Below are positions 1 to 11,000 of a stretch of 33,592 nt of DNA, one piece after another; within the stretch, counting starts at the first letter, position 1, and every line of letters begins with the position of its first letter. A program made the position numbers and the translations under genes. The notes below the pieces were generated by a model that saw only the letters and a list, made by a program, of their open reading frames with translations, was not told the DNA's origin and searched no databases. Location: positions 1 to 33,592 of the forward strand of contig SLCE01000085.1 of the NCBI GenBank assembly GCA_007125985.1, in the 5' to 3' direction. The DNA comes from Ectothiorhodospiraceae bacterium (GTDB taxonomy: Bacteria > Pseudomonadota > Gammaproteobacteria > Nitrococcales > Aquisalimonadaceae).

Positions 1-1
1 G

Positions 2-115
2 GCCCAGGGTCCCAGTGCGCTGTCGTGCCTGGTCGATGTCGAGTTGTATTCGGGGCCGGTGGCATCGGTGAAGGCGTTTTCTCCACCCGAGATCCGTAGC
101 CAGGGTGAACAATGA
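2..115 (+). CDS. C-terminal fragment of an unknown protein (5' end outside window)
   Basis: Frame 2 is open from the window edge to a TGA at 113-115 and encodes about 37 residues ending ...IRSQGEQ. Its third codon positions are mostly G or C, as in the neighbouring genes, which supports real coding. The stop overlaps the ATG of the next gene in an ATGA arrangement, so the two are probably cotranscribed and translationally coupled. I do not recognise the protein from this tail. The other two + frames do not give an equally convincing join to the next gene. Confidence 0.55.
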   Translation, partial: AQGPSALSCLVDVELYSGPVASVKAFSPPEIRSQGEQ

Positions 116-1257
116 CTGGTCGGCCAGGGATCACGGAATCCGGAAGGACCAGGCCCGGTGATATCGGCATGCCGGTGGGTGCTTTGCTCACGCCCTGCCT
201 CATCGTGGACCTGGACGTGCTGGAACGGAATATTGCGTACCTAGCCCGCCATGCCGCTGAGCGGGGGGTGCGGCTTCGGCCTCACGCCAAGACCCACAAG
301 AGCCCGGATATCGCCATGCTGCAGATGGCGCATGGCGCCGTGGGCGTTTGCTGCCAGAAGGTTAGCGAGGCCGAGGCCATGGTCCGCGGTGGCGTGAACA
401 ATGTGTTGGTATCCAACCAGGTGGTGCAGCCCCGCATGATTGATCGCCTGGCCGCCCTGGCCCGGGAGGCCCGTGTCGGCGTCTGTGTTGATGATGCGGG
501 CAATGTGGATGCGCTCAGTGCCGCTGCGAGTCGCGCAGGCAGTGAAATCGATGTGCTGGTGGAAATAGATGTGGGCGCCGGGCGGTGCGGTGTGCAACCC
601 GGGGCGCAGGCAGTGCACCTGGCGCAACGGGTTGCCGGTGCTCCGGGGCTGCGATTCGCCGGTATTCAGGCGTATCAGGGCAGCGCGCAGCATGTGCGGG
701 AATACGCCCGCCGCAAGGCGCTCATCGACGCCGCCATCCGGGAAACCGAGCGCACGGTTCAACAACTCAATGAAGCCGGTCTCGCCCCTGGGGTGATTAC
801 CGGCAGCGGCACCGGAACCTATGATCTGGAAGGTGCACACACGGTGTTCAACGAGTTGCAATGCGGCTCCTACGTGTTCATGGACGCGGACTACCAGCGG
901 ATTGAAACCGAAGATCACCGCCCCTTCGATGCCTTCGACAACAGCCTATTTCTGTACACCACGGTGATGAGCAAGACGCGCGCCGGGCGGGCGGTATGTG
1001 ATGCCGGCCTCAAGGCGCACAGCGTGGATTCCGGTCTGCCCGCTGTGCATGCGCTGCCAGGTGTCCGCTATATTCAGGCGTCTGACGAACACGGTGTGCT
1101 GGAGGATCCGGACGACGTGCTGCGGCTCGGTGATCAGCTCAGACTGATCCCGGGGCATTGCGATCCGACAGTCAATCTGCATGACTGGCTGGTCGGCATC
1201 CGCAACGGTCATGTCGAATGCCTCTGGCCGGTCGCCGCGCGGGGCGCGGTGTTCTGA
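112..1257 (+). CDS. DSD1-family PLP-dependent enzyme (D-threonine aldolase / D-serine dehydratase-like)
   Basis: A 381-residue fold-type III PLP enzyme related to alanine racemase. The N-terminal barrel starts with TPCLIVDLD, and the RPHAKTHKS motif carries the likely Schiff-base lysine K60. The C-terminus has GHCDPTVN, where H349 and D351 match the H-x-D metal site of D-threonine aldolases (eukaryotic D-serine dehydratases use H-x-C). The expected reaction is metal- and PLP-dependent cleavage or dehydration of a D-3-hydroxy amino acid in the cytoplasm. The exact substrate cannot be read from sequence. The ATG at 112 has an AGGGTG a few bases upstream and overlaps the previous gene's stop. 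An internal ATG at 169 would give a more family-typical N-terminus but has a poorer ribosome site. Its last 86 bp overlap the convergent phosphopantetheinyl transferase gene. Confidence 0.88.
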   Translation: MTGRPGITESGRTRPGDIGMPVGALLTPCLIVDLDVLERNIAYLARHAAERGVRLRPHAKTHKSPDIAMLQMAHGAVGVCCQKVSEAEAMVRGGVNNVLVSNQVVQPRMIDRLAALAREARVGVCVDDAGNVDALSAAASRAGSEIDVLVEIDVGAGRCGVQPGAQAVHLAQRVAGAPGLRFAGIQAYQGSAQHVREYARRKALIDAAIRETERTVQQLNEAGLAPGVITGSGTGTYDLEGAHTVFNELQCGSYVFMDADYQRIETEDHRPFDAFDNSLFLYTTVMSKTRAGRAVCDAGLKAHSVDSGLPAVHALPGVRYIQASDEHGVLEDPDDVLRLGDQLRLIPGHCDPTVNLHDWLVGIRNGHVECLWPVAARGAVF

Positions 1258-2008
1258 AGAACCGCTGCGACAGCTGGTATTCGCCGCCTTCCACGACCAA
1301 GGCGCCGACGTAGCCTTCCGCCGGGTGTAATTCCGTCACGGACCAGGTCACGGCCGATTCCGCTCGATCATCATCCAGGTGCCCTGGAGGGCCGGTGTCC
1401 GCCAGCGCCGGTGCAAGGTCCTGCGGATCATCGCTCAGTCCGCACCCGATCGCCTTCGCATAGGCTTCCTTGCCGGTCCAGACTCGCAGGAAAGTCCGCG
1501 GCCGTTGACCCGGAGGGGCCGCCTTCCACGTCGCCTGCTCCTGGGGCGAGAACCACTGCCTGGCAATGTCGTCTGCCTCCGGAATGTCCCGGATGGCCTC
1601 CAGATCGACACCAATACGACGACCTCGCGTCAGGGCATACAAGGCAAGCCCGTGCGAACGGGAACAGTTGAACCGCAGAGGCGGGTCCGCCGAGGGAGTC
1701 GCGAGCTCCGGCTTGCCCCAGTTCCCGTAACGCAGGCGCAGGAGGCCCGGCTCACCGTCAAGATAGCCGGCAAGCAGCCAGCGAAGCAGGCCTCTGGCAG
1801 CGATGAACCGTCGCTGATCCTGCCTGAAAACAAAGGACTCAGTGCGCCGAAGTTCGTCGGGTGAGAGGCTGCGGGCAAGGTAGGCGATGGGCCATGGCGG
1901 ATGGTCTAGATCGGCAAGCCAGGTATGCACCTCGCCGATGCCCAAGGAGGTTACCGCCGAGGGGCACGGCCCGGTGCCGTGACCGGATTCCGACGGGTTT
2001 TCACTCAC
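1172..2008 (-). CDS. Sfp-type 4'-phosphopantetheinyl transferase
   Basis: 278 residues. It transfers phosphopantetheine from CoA to carrier-protein serines, and the obvious targets are the ACP (S2470) and PCP (S3534) of the adjacent PKS-NRPS. Family motifs are present: GVDLE with D135 and E137 (Mg2+ binding) and WTGKEAYAKAIGCGL with K180 and E181. The usual FNxSHS motif reads FNCSRSH (113-119), so the conserved His is Arg (R117), which is unusual. The start is GTG at 2008, and GTGA overlaps the synthase stop TGA (2005-2007), a strong sign of translational coupling. The last 30 or so residues are Arg-rich, go beyond the normal Sfp end and read antisense through the end of the DSD1-like gene. 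That tail may be non-functional. Confidence 0.93.
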   Translation of the reverse strand: MSENPSESGHGTGPCPSAVTSLGIGEVHTWLADLDHPPWPIAYLARSLSPDELRRTESFVFRQDQRRFIAARGLLRWLLAGYLDGEPGLLRLRYGNWGKPELATPSADPPLRFNCSRSHGLALYALTRGRRIGVDLEAIRDIPEADDIARQWFSPQEQATWKAAPPGQRPRTFLRVWTGKEAYAKAIGCGLSDDPQDLAPALADTGPPGHLDDDRAESAVTWSVTELHPAEGYVGALVVEGGEYQLSQRFFRTPRPARRPARGIRHDRCGCRPASHAD

Positions 2009-5000
2009 GACGCCACCAGGTCTGACTCTTCAAGCCAGGTGGCCAACTGCCGGGCAACTTTCGCCACATGTGGCTGACGCAGTAGCGTGTGGTGGTTCCC
2101 GGGAACCACGTAACGGGCGACACCACCATCCGCGAGCCTGTCCCAACCGAACTCATGCGGGTTCGCCCCTGCGGCGGATTCTTCCGCCTCAAACAGCGTG
2201 ATCCGGCCGGCGTATGGTGCTGGTGTGTAGTCATGCATCGCCCGGATATTGTGGGTGAAAACCTCCAGTTGTCGTCGCAGTTCCGAAAGCTCCAGATCCG
2301 GAGGGGCCAGGCCGGACCGCTGCGCCTGCTCGAGGACGGCGCGGAGCTGCGCCTGCGGATCAAGGCGCTGGAATTTCTCCACTGCGCCGGTTGGCAAGCC
2401 AAGGTGCTCCACGAACTGGGCTAGTGCGTCCCGGGCGTCGTATCGGGTTGCAGCGGACGCAGGTGCATCCAGCATCGCCAGCAGCGAGACGGTCTCGCCG
2501 GATTGTTCGAGTTGGCGGGCCATTTCGAATGCGATGACCCCACCCATGGACCAGCCACCCAACAGATAGGGACCCTGTGGCTGAACGCGCTTCAATTCCG
2601 CGATATAGCGCGCAGCCATGTCTTCGATACGCCGGTCAGGGGCGCCGTCGACCAATCCCGCCGCCTGCAATCCGTAGACAGGACGGTCCGCGCCGAGTAG
2701 ATGTGCCAGTTCCACATAGCAGTACACGGTTCCCGTGACCGCATGGATCAGGAATAACGGCTGCCGGTCGCCTTGCGAATGAATGGTGACCATGGGAGAG
2801 ACGGGTGCGTCTGACGCCTTTCGCAGCATGCAGGCGAGTTGCTCGATGGTGCGGCCCTGAATCAGGCTGGAGACAGGGATATCCCGTGAGAATGCCCGCT
2901 GGATCCGGGCAATCACCCGCATGGCCATCAGGGAATGGCCGCCCAGTGCGAAGAAGTCATCTGTCACGCCGATGTTGCGGCCGGGGAAGAACGTTTCCCA
3001 GATGCGCAGCAATTGGAGTTCCACTGCATCACGCGGCGCGATGCTGGGGTTTATCCGCTCGCGGGCTGTGTCCACGGTCAGCCGGGCCCGATCCACTTTC
3101 CCGCCTGCCGCACGCGGCAGGGCATCCAGCAACGTGATGGTGGATGGCACCATCTGAGCGGGAAGCCGTGCCGCCAGGTACTCCCGAAGATTACCGGCGG
3201 TGGCAGGCGCCTCCGTTACCACGAATGCCTGCAGCTGAAGTTCGCCGTCTCCGGCACACTGGGGGATAACGGCGGCCTCCCGCACGGCCGGATGGCGAGC
3301 CAGTAATGCCTCGATTTCCTCCGGCTCCACGCGGCGCCCCCGGATCTTCACCTGACGGTCGGTGCGCCCCAGAAAATCGAGCGTGCCGTCCGGCCGCCAG
3401 CGGGCAAGATCTCCGGTCCGGTACATCCGCTGTCCAGCCACAAACGGATCCGGGACGAACCGTTCCATCGTCAGTTCCGGCTGGTTGCGATAACCATGGG
3501 CCAGACCGGCGCCGCCGAGATACAGCTCACCGGGAGCACCCACAGGTTTTGGCTGAAGCTCCTCATCCAGCACGTAGGCGCGTGCGTTTGCGATGGGCCG
3601 CCCGATGGGCACGCGCGCCGTATCATCGTCGTCCTCGCAAGCCCAGTGCGTGGCATCGATACCTGCCTCGGCGGGACCGTACAAATGATGCAGGGCCGCG
3701 GGGAGGCGCGCGCGGCACCGGCGCTGCAACCCGGCCGATAGCAGCTCACCGCCGCAGAACACACGTTTGAGGCATCGGCAGTCGTCGATGCCGGGCAGTT
3801 CGAGCAGCACCTCCAGCAACGCGGGCACGACCTGCAACGTGGTCACCTGTTGCTCCTTGATCACCTGCAGCAGTTCTGCGCCGTCGTGCTCGACACCTGG
3901 CGGCGGCAGAACCAGTCGGGCGCCGGTCGACAATGGCCCAAACAGCTCCCAGATGGCGGGATCGAATCCCAGCGGGGTGCGCTGCAGCACCGCATCCTCC
4001 TTCGTTAGCGGGAAAGCCTGTTGCCGCCAGCGCACCTGGTTACAGATCGCGCGGTGCGGGACCATGACGCCCTTGGGCAAGCCGGTGGTGCCAGAGGTGT
4101 AGATGATGTAGGCAAGATCGTCAGGCACGGTAACGCCGGAAGGCCTGTCGTCAGGTTCGCCGGCGATCAGCGCCCGGTCGGCGTCGAGGTCCACCACGAT
4201 GGCATCGTGCGCAGCCATGCCGTCCGGTAGCGGCTGCCGGGTGAGCAGAATTTGCGCTCCCGCGTCCGCAATTAGTCCGCCCAGGCGTGCGGCCGGCTCC
4301 AACGGATCCAGAGGCAGGTAGGCACCGCCGGCCTTGATCACCCCCAGGGCCGCGATCACGGTCTCCGGCGACCGTGGGATCCAGACGCCAACAACGACGC
4401 CCGGCTCGACGCCGAGTTTGCGCAGGCGACGGGCGATCTGATTGGCGCGCCGGTCCAGTTCCCGATAGCTGACCCGCGTGTCGCCGAAGACCACGGCCGG
4501 GGCGTCCGGCGAGCGGTCCACCTGGGCCTCGATCAGACGATGGAGGCAGGTGTCATCGCCCAGATCAGCGGTGGTGTCATTCCACTGGATGAGGACCTGG
4601 TCCCGCTCTGGTCCGGAGTACAACGGCAGCCGGGACAGGGGCTGCTCCGGGTCGGCCACGGCGGCCTCCAGCAGGTTCCGCAGATGCGCGATCATCCAGT
4701 CCATGGTGGCGACGTCGAAGCGATCCGCGTTGTATTCCAGCGTGCCGCTGATCCGCTCACCGTCGTCCAGCAGCAGCATCAGCTCGGTCGCCGCCGTTCC
4801 GCTCTCGACGTCCAGCGGCTGCAGGTCAAGGCCCGCCACCCGCAGCTCTGGAACCCGTGCGTTGTGAAGCACGAGCATTGCCTGGAACAGGGGGTTCCGG
4901 CCGGCATCCCGCTCGGGCTGTAGTGCTTCGACGACGCGATCAAATGGAACATCCTGATGCTCAAATGCCTGAAGCGTGGTTCGTTTCACCTGCTGGAGTA

Positions 5001-8000
5001 GCCCGCGGAAGCTTGGTTTACCGGACAGATCCGAGCGCAGGACCAGGGTGTTCATGAAGCAGCCGACCACGGCATCGCTCCCGCGCTGCGCCCGGGAAGA
5101 GGCGGCTGTGGCCACACAGATGTCTTCATTCCCGAAGTATCGGTGCAGTAGCGTCTGGTACGCGGCAAGCAGCGTCATGAACAGCGTGACGCCTTCGCGA
5201 CGGCTGAATGCCCGAAGTGCATCGGAGAGTTCAGCGGAGAGCGCGAACCAACGATGGCCGCCGCGCATATCGCCGGCCCCGGGTGACGCCTGCGTTGCCG
5301 GAAGCCCCAGGCCGGCCGGCGCGTCGGCAAGCTGGCGTTTCCAGTAGGCGAGTTGGGTGTCGATCATCGCCTCGTCCCACTGCGCCTGCTGCTGGATGTG
5401 CTCCACGTAACGCGACGGTGGAGCTGGGAGCGGTGACGACCGCTTGCTGGAAAATGCGTCGTACAGCGCCGCCAACTCGCGCACGAGCAGATTCATTGCC
5501 CAGGCGTCGGCGGCGATGTGGTGCACGATCAGAAGGATGACGTGCTCTTCTTCGGTCAGCCGGAACAGCGTGACGCGCATCAGAGGCCCCTGGCCCAGAT
5601 CGAATGGCCGCTGGATCTCCTCAGTGGTGAGCCGGCCAAGTTCGATCTCCCGTTCCGCTGCCGGCACAAGGGCCAGATCCACCAGCGGCAAGGTGGCTGG
5701 CGGGGGCGGTGCGAATTGCTGGAGCGGGGCTCCGTCGACTTCACGGATGGTCGCGCGGAGCATTTCGTGGCGACGCAGGAGCTCCGACAGGCTTTGCTCC
5801 AGCGCAGCCACGTCCAGCATGCCGGACAGGCGGGTTGCCACGGCAATGTTGTAAGCGGCCGTCCCCGGGTTCAGCCGGTCAAGGTACCAGAAGCGCTGCT
5901 GCTCGAAAGACAGTGGATATTCCTCGGTCTGCGCTGTCGGCGCGGCCGGTACGGCGGCTTGTTCGGCATCGTTGGTCCTGGCGGCGGCGGGGGCGTCGAA
6001 CGCCAGCTGCTCCAGCAGTCTCTCCGCCAGTTCCGCACTACTGGTTCCCTGCAGGATGGCAACCACCGGCACCTTGATGCCGAGGTCCACCTTGACGGCC
6101 GCGCCCAGTTCCACAGCCATCAGCGAATCGAAACCAAGCTCCGTGAACGGGCGATCCGGATCGATCTTCTGCGGGGTCGTGCCCAGCACCCGCGCGACCT
6201 TGTGCACGAGGTAGTCGGTCAGAAGAGCGCTCCGCTCCGGAGGTGCCGCGCCCCGCAGCATGGCCAGCGGCGAGTCCGGCGAGTTGCCGGCCTGCTCTTG
6301 GGATTCGGGGCTGTCCGCAGCCACCAATGCCTCGAACCGCCGGGATCCGGCAGCCAGCGGATTGAACTCCGTCCACATCCGCCAGTCCATGCCGGCGGCA
6401 ATCACATGGCCGAAATCGTGGCGCAGCAACTGATCCAGTGTGTCCAGCGCCTGTGTGGCCCGGAACTGCCGGAAGCCGGCGCGATCCAGGTACTGTGCAA
6501 GCTCGTCGTGACGGGAGACGTAGCCGACATCCGCCAGTGCACCCCAGGCGATGGTCAGTGCTGGATGGCCCTGCGCCCGGCGATGCGCCGCCAAGGCATC
6601 CAGAAAGGCATTGGCCGCCGCGTAGTTGCCCTGCATGGGATGACCCAGGACTGCGGCGATGGAGGAGAATAGGACGAAGAAGTCCAGCGGGTCGCTCCGG
6701 GTCAGCCGGTGCAGATTCCAGGCGCCGGCCACTTTGGGGGCCAGCACACGGTTGAACCGCTGCTGATTCAGGCGCACCAGGACGTCGTCATCCAACACCA
6801 TGGCCGCGTGAATCACTCCCTTGAGCGGTGGCAGTTCCTGACGAATATGCTCGAGTGTGCGCCGCACGTCCGTCTCATCAGACACATCGCCCCGGATCAC
6901 GCTCACCCGGCAGGGCAACGCCCGCAGGGTCTCGAGCGCAGCCTCGTTGTCCTGAGGGACGCCTGAACGGCTCATGAGAACGAGGCTCCCGGCACCCTGG
7001 CGAGCCAGCCACTCCGCAACGGTCAGCCCGAAACCGCCGAGCCCACCGGTGATCAGGTACGTGCCGCCCTCATGGACCGGGGGCGTGTCCTGGCGCGAAT
7101 GCACGGGATACGTCTGCTCGTCGATGGTCAGCACCACCTTGCCGATATGCCGCGCCTGGGCCATTAGACGGAACCCTTGCTCCGCCTCGGCGAGATCGAA
7201 GGTGGTGACAGGAACCGGCTGCAGTGAACCGTCCCCAATTTGTCGCGCAACGTGCTCCAGCAGGCGGGTGGCAAGCGTCGGCCGATCCAGCGCCAGCGGG
7301 ATCAGGTCAACGGCGTGGAACGAAAGATTGCGCTGGAACGGTAGCAGCCCCACCTGGGCGTCGCCGTAGATATCCCGCTTGCCCAGTTCGATGAAGCGGC
7401 CATAGGGGCGCAGTACGGCCAGCCCCTTCAGCATGGCTTCACCGGACAGTGCGTTCAGGACCACATCCACGCCTTCGCCGTCCGTGTCACGCAGCACTTC
7501 GTCGGCAAACGCAAGCGAGCGCGAATCCATGACGTGCTCGATGCCGAGCTCGCGCAGGTAGGCGCGCTTCTCCGGCGTCCCGGCGGTGGCGAAGATCTCC
7601 GCGCCGACGCGTTGGCAGAGCTGGATGGCGGCCAACCCCACCGCGCCGGTGGCGGATTGGATCAGCACACGCTCCCCCGGGGCGATCCGGGCCACGTGAT
7701 TGAGCGCATATTCTGCCGTCACGAAACCGTTCAGCACCGAGGCGGCCTCCGCGAAAGACAGGCGTGCCGGCTTGGCGACGGTCAGATGCTCGCGGGCAAT
7801 CACTCGTGCGCCGTGTGCGGCTGCGGCCAGGGTCATGACCGCGTCTCCCGGCCGGAAGCGCGTCACGCCCTCGCCGCAGGCGAGCACGACGCCGGCGCAT
7901 TCGATGCCCAGGCCTTGTGGGTCGGGGTCGTGCTGGTAGGCGGCGGGCGGAAGCATATCCAGCGCCTGGAGCACGTCGCGGAAATTGATACCGGACGCGT

Positions 8001-11000
8001 GGACCCGGATGGCCAGTTCACCCGGTCCTGGCTCGGCCACCGCCGTTTCGCGCAACAGGAGGCTTTCGATCGCTCCGGGCGCGCCCGCCTCCAGGCGGAA
8101 CCCACCCGTTTCGGTGGAGATCGGGCGGATTGTCTCGGGCTGAGCGCGCTCGGCGAGCGCGACGCGGCGCAGCCGGCGCACAAAGCGCGCCCGGCCGCGC
8201 AGGGCCATCTCCTCTTCTCCGTCGTTGCCGGACAGTTCCGCGGCAAGGGTTTCCGCCTCCTCCTCAGAAGGGGTAGGGCCGAGATCGATCAAGCGGCAGT
8301 GGGACGTGTCGTGCTCGCTCATCAGCACGCGCCCGAGACCCCACAAGGGTGATTGCGTGACGTGTGGTGCGGCATCGTACCCGTCAACGGCTTGTGCGCC
8401 GGCGGTCACCAGACACAGTTCGCCGATTGGGTTGCCCGACGTCTCCTGGGCCTGCATCAGCGCAAGCACACTGCCGCAGCCGAAGCGCTGGGCATCCATG
8501 AGGGCGGCCGCATCCATGTCCTCATTGGTCGCAGCGGCTACACTCCATGCGTGGAGCACGCCGTTAACGGTGTCGTCGCGTAATGCATCCAGCAGGCGTG
8601 CATAGGCGCCAGTGTCCAGCGGCGGGATGGTGAAGCTGCCGTCCGCGTGCCGCTGGTAGGTGTCGCCGGCCCGCACCGGCGTGCAGCGATCACCCCTGGC
8701 CTGCAACGCCTCGGTCACCCGGTCTGCTTGGCCAACCGAATCGGTGAACACCAGCCAGTGCCGTGGGGAGCCGGACACGGGGACCGACAATGACGTGTGC
8801 ACGGCGGACGTTGCCTGCGCAAGGAGTACGGTCTGCAGTCTTCGATCGTCTGTCGTATCGGCCAACAAGCCGGTCACGTCCTTGAAGCCGTCGGCCTCAA
8901 GCAATGCGCCCCACTGGCGCGGTTCCAGCATGGGGCCGCCCGCCCGCAGGTTGACGTCCGTGTAACGCCACCAGCCCTCCAGCAGTCCGAACACCAGGTT
9001 GAGCCAGCTGGACCGGCGCGTGAGTTCCAGCATGGCCAGGAGCCCGTTCTCTGCGAGCAGGTGATGCACATGGCTCAGCGTGGTGCGGAGATCCGCGGTG
9101 ACATGGAGCACGTTGGCGGCGATGACCAGATCGAACGTGTGGGGTTTGAAGCCCTGTGCTGCCGGGTCGGTCTCGATGTCCAGGGTCGCGAAGCGGATGC
9201 CCGGGTGGTCGGCAAAGCGTGTCCGTGCCTCCTCCAGGAAGTGGGGGGAGACATCGGTAAAGGTGTACTCGGCGGAATCCGGCAGCAACGGGAGAATCGT
9301 GCCGGTGGCGGCGCCCGTGCCCGCGCCAATCTCCAGCACCCGCACGGGTTCGTCACCATCGGCGCCATCGGTGGCGTTGGCAACGGCCTCGGCAAGCAAC
9401 TGGTGGTAGGTCCGGCAGGGGGGGCTGTTGGTGTAGAACTGCGCCAGCAGTTCCAGTGAATCCTCGGTCAGCAGCACCTCCCGGGCGTCTGTCTCGCCGC
9501 GGAGGATGGCGGCGAGGTGCGTGCCGCCCCGGCGGAGCAGTTCGGCCTCGGCGGCATACTGCGGTTCCGCCGCAATGAGCTCGTCCAGTTTCCGGTGCAG
9601 CGTGGCATGATCCCGCGGGATCGCCTGCAAGGTGTCAGTCGTGCCCTGGGGTGACTCCCGGAGCAAGGCCAGCAGGGCAGCGAAAAGTCGCCGATGGCTG
9701 GGCACCACCCCCAGTGAATCCGCAACGGTCTCGGCGGGCAGTTCCAGGTCGCGGACAGGAATCCACCCCATCTCGTCCAGGGCGGCGAGCGTGTATCCCA
9801 GGGTCACGCGATTCACCCAGGGTTCCACGGTGTCCAGGTACCGGGCCACATCCGGTGTGTCTTCCGGCGTGACGGTGTCGGCCGCCACCGCAGCGGCGAT
9901 GTCAGCGACGGGGCGCAGACTGCGGGCGTTGTTGTTCCCGGCGGAAGCCTCTTCCCAGCGCCATTCATACAGCCAGTCATCGATGCCGGCCTGATCGGAG
10001 GGTTGATCCTCTTCCAGCACCCGCAGGCGCAGCCCCTCCAGGACAACGGCGGCTTCGCCGTTCTCATCAATCAGCCATGCATCGCCTTCCATGTCGTCCA
10101 CCCGCGCGCCTTCGCCATGCCGGATCACGACATGGGCCCAGAAATGTGCCCCAGGGCTATGGCGAAACACGAGGCGCCGGATGGATACCGGGAAAAAGAC
10201 CGCATCGGTCTGTGTCTCGGCGCCAGTGCGGGTACCGAGGGCGCCGAAGAGCTGAATCGTGCCGTCCAGCAGGGCAGGGTGGATCCGGTAACCGTCCACC
10301 GGGCGTTCCACGCCCGGCGGGAACGCAATACGGGCTAGCGCGCCGTCGGGGCCGAGCCAGATCTCCTGCAGGGTACGAAACGCGGCACCGAAGCGGTAGC
10401 TGCGTTGCTCCAGGAAGTCGTAATGCTCAGCCACAGGAAACGGCGTCGTGCACCGCTCGCGCAATCCCTGCAGGTCCGGTGCAGCTGCATCGCCTGCGTT
10501 ATACGGGGCGAGTCTCGCGGTGGTATGAAGGCTCCATGTAGCGCCGTCGTCCGGTGGGCTGCTGTGTATCTCCACCACGGAATCGCGTGCCTGGTAGTGG
10601 AGTTGCACCACGTCCTGGCCCGGTTGGCTGAGAAACAGCAATTTGCGGAACTGCACATCCTCCAGGCGAACCGGTATCTCGCCCCACAGTTCCCGCCCCG
10701 CCGCGAACGCCATTTCCAGGTAACCGGCCCCCGGGAAGAGGATGGTGCCATGGATCACGTGTGCATCCAGGTACCCGCTCGCCGGGGCGTCCAGGCTTAC
10801 TTCCCAGGTAGGCTGGGCGGAAGGAAGGCGGCGGCCGAGCAATGGATGACCGGTATCGACACCCGCAGGCCGCGTCCGCTGCGGCGTCGGTTCCTCTCCG
10901 GTGTCATACCAGTAGCGCTCCCGCTGCCACGGATAAGGCGGCAGCGTGACGCAGTTTCCGACGGGATACAGGCTGGACCAGTTCAGGGGCCGACCGCGCA

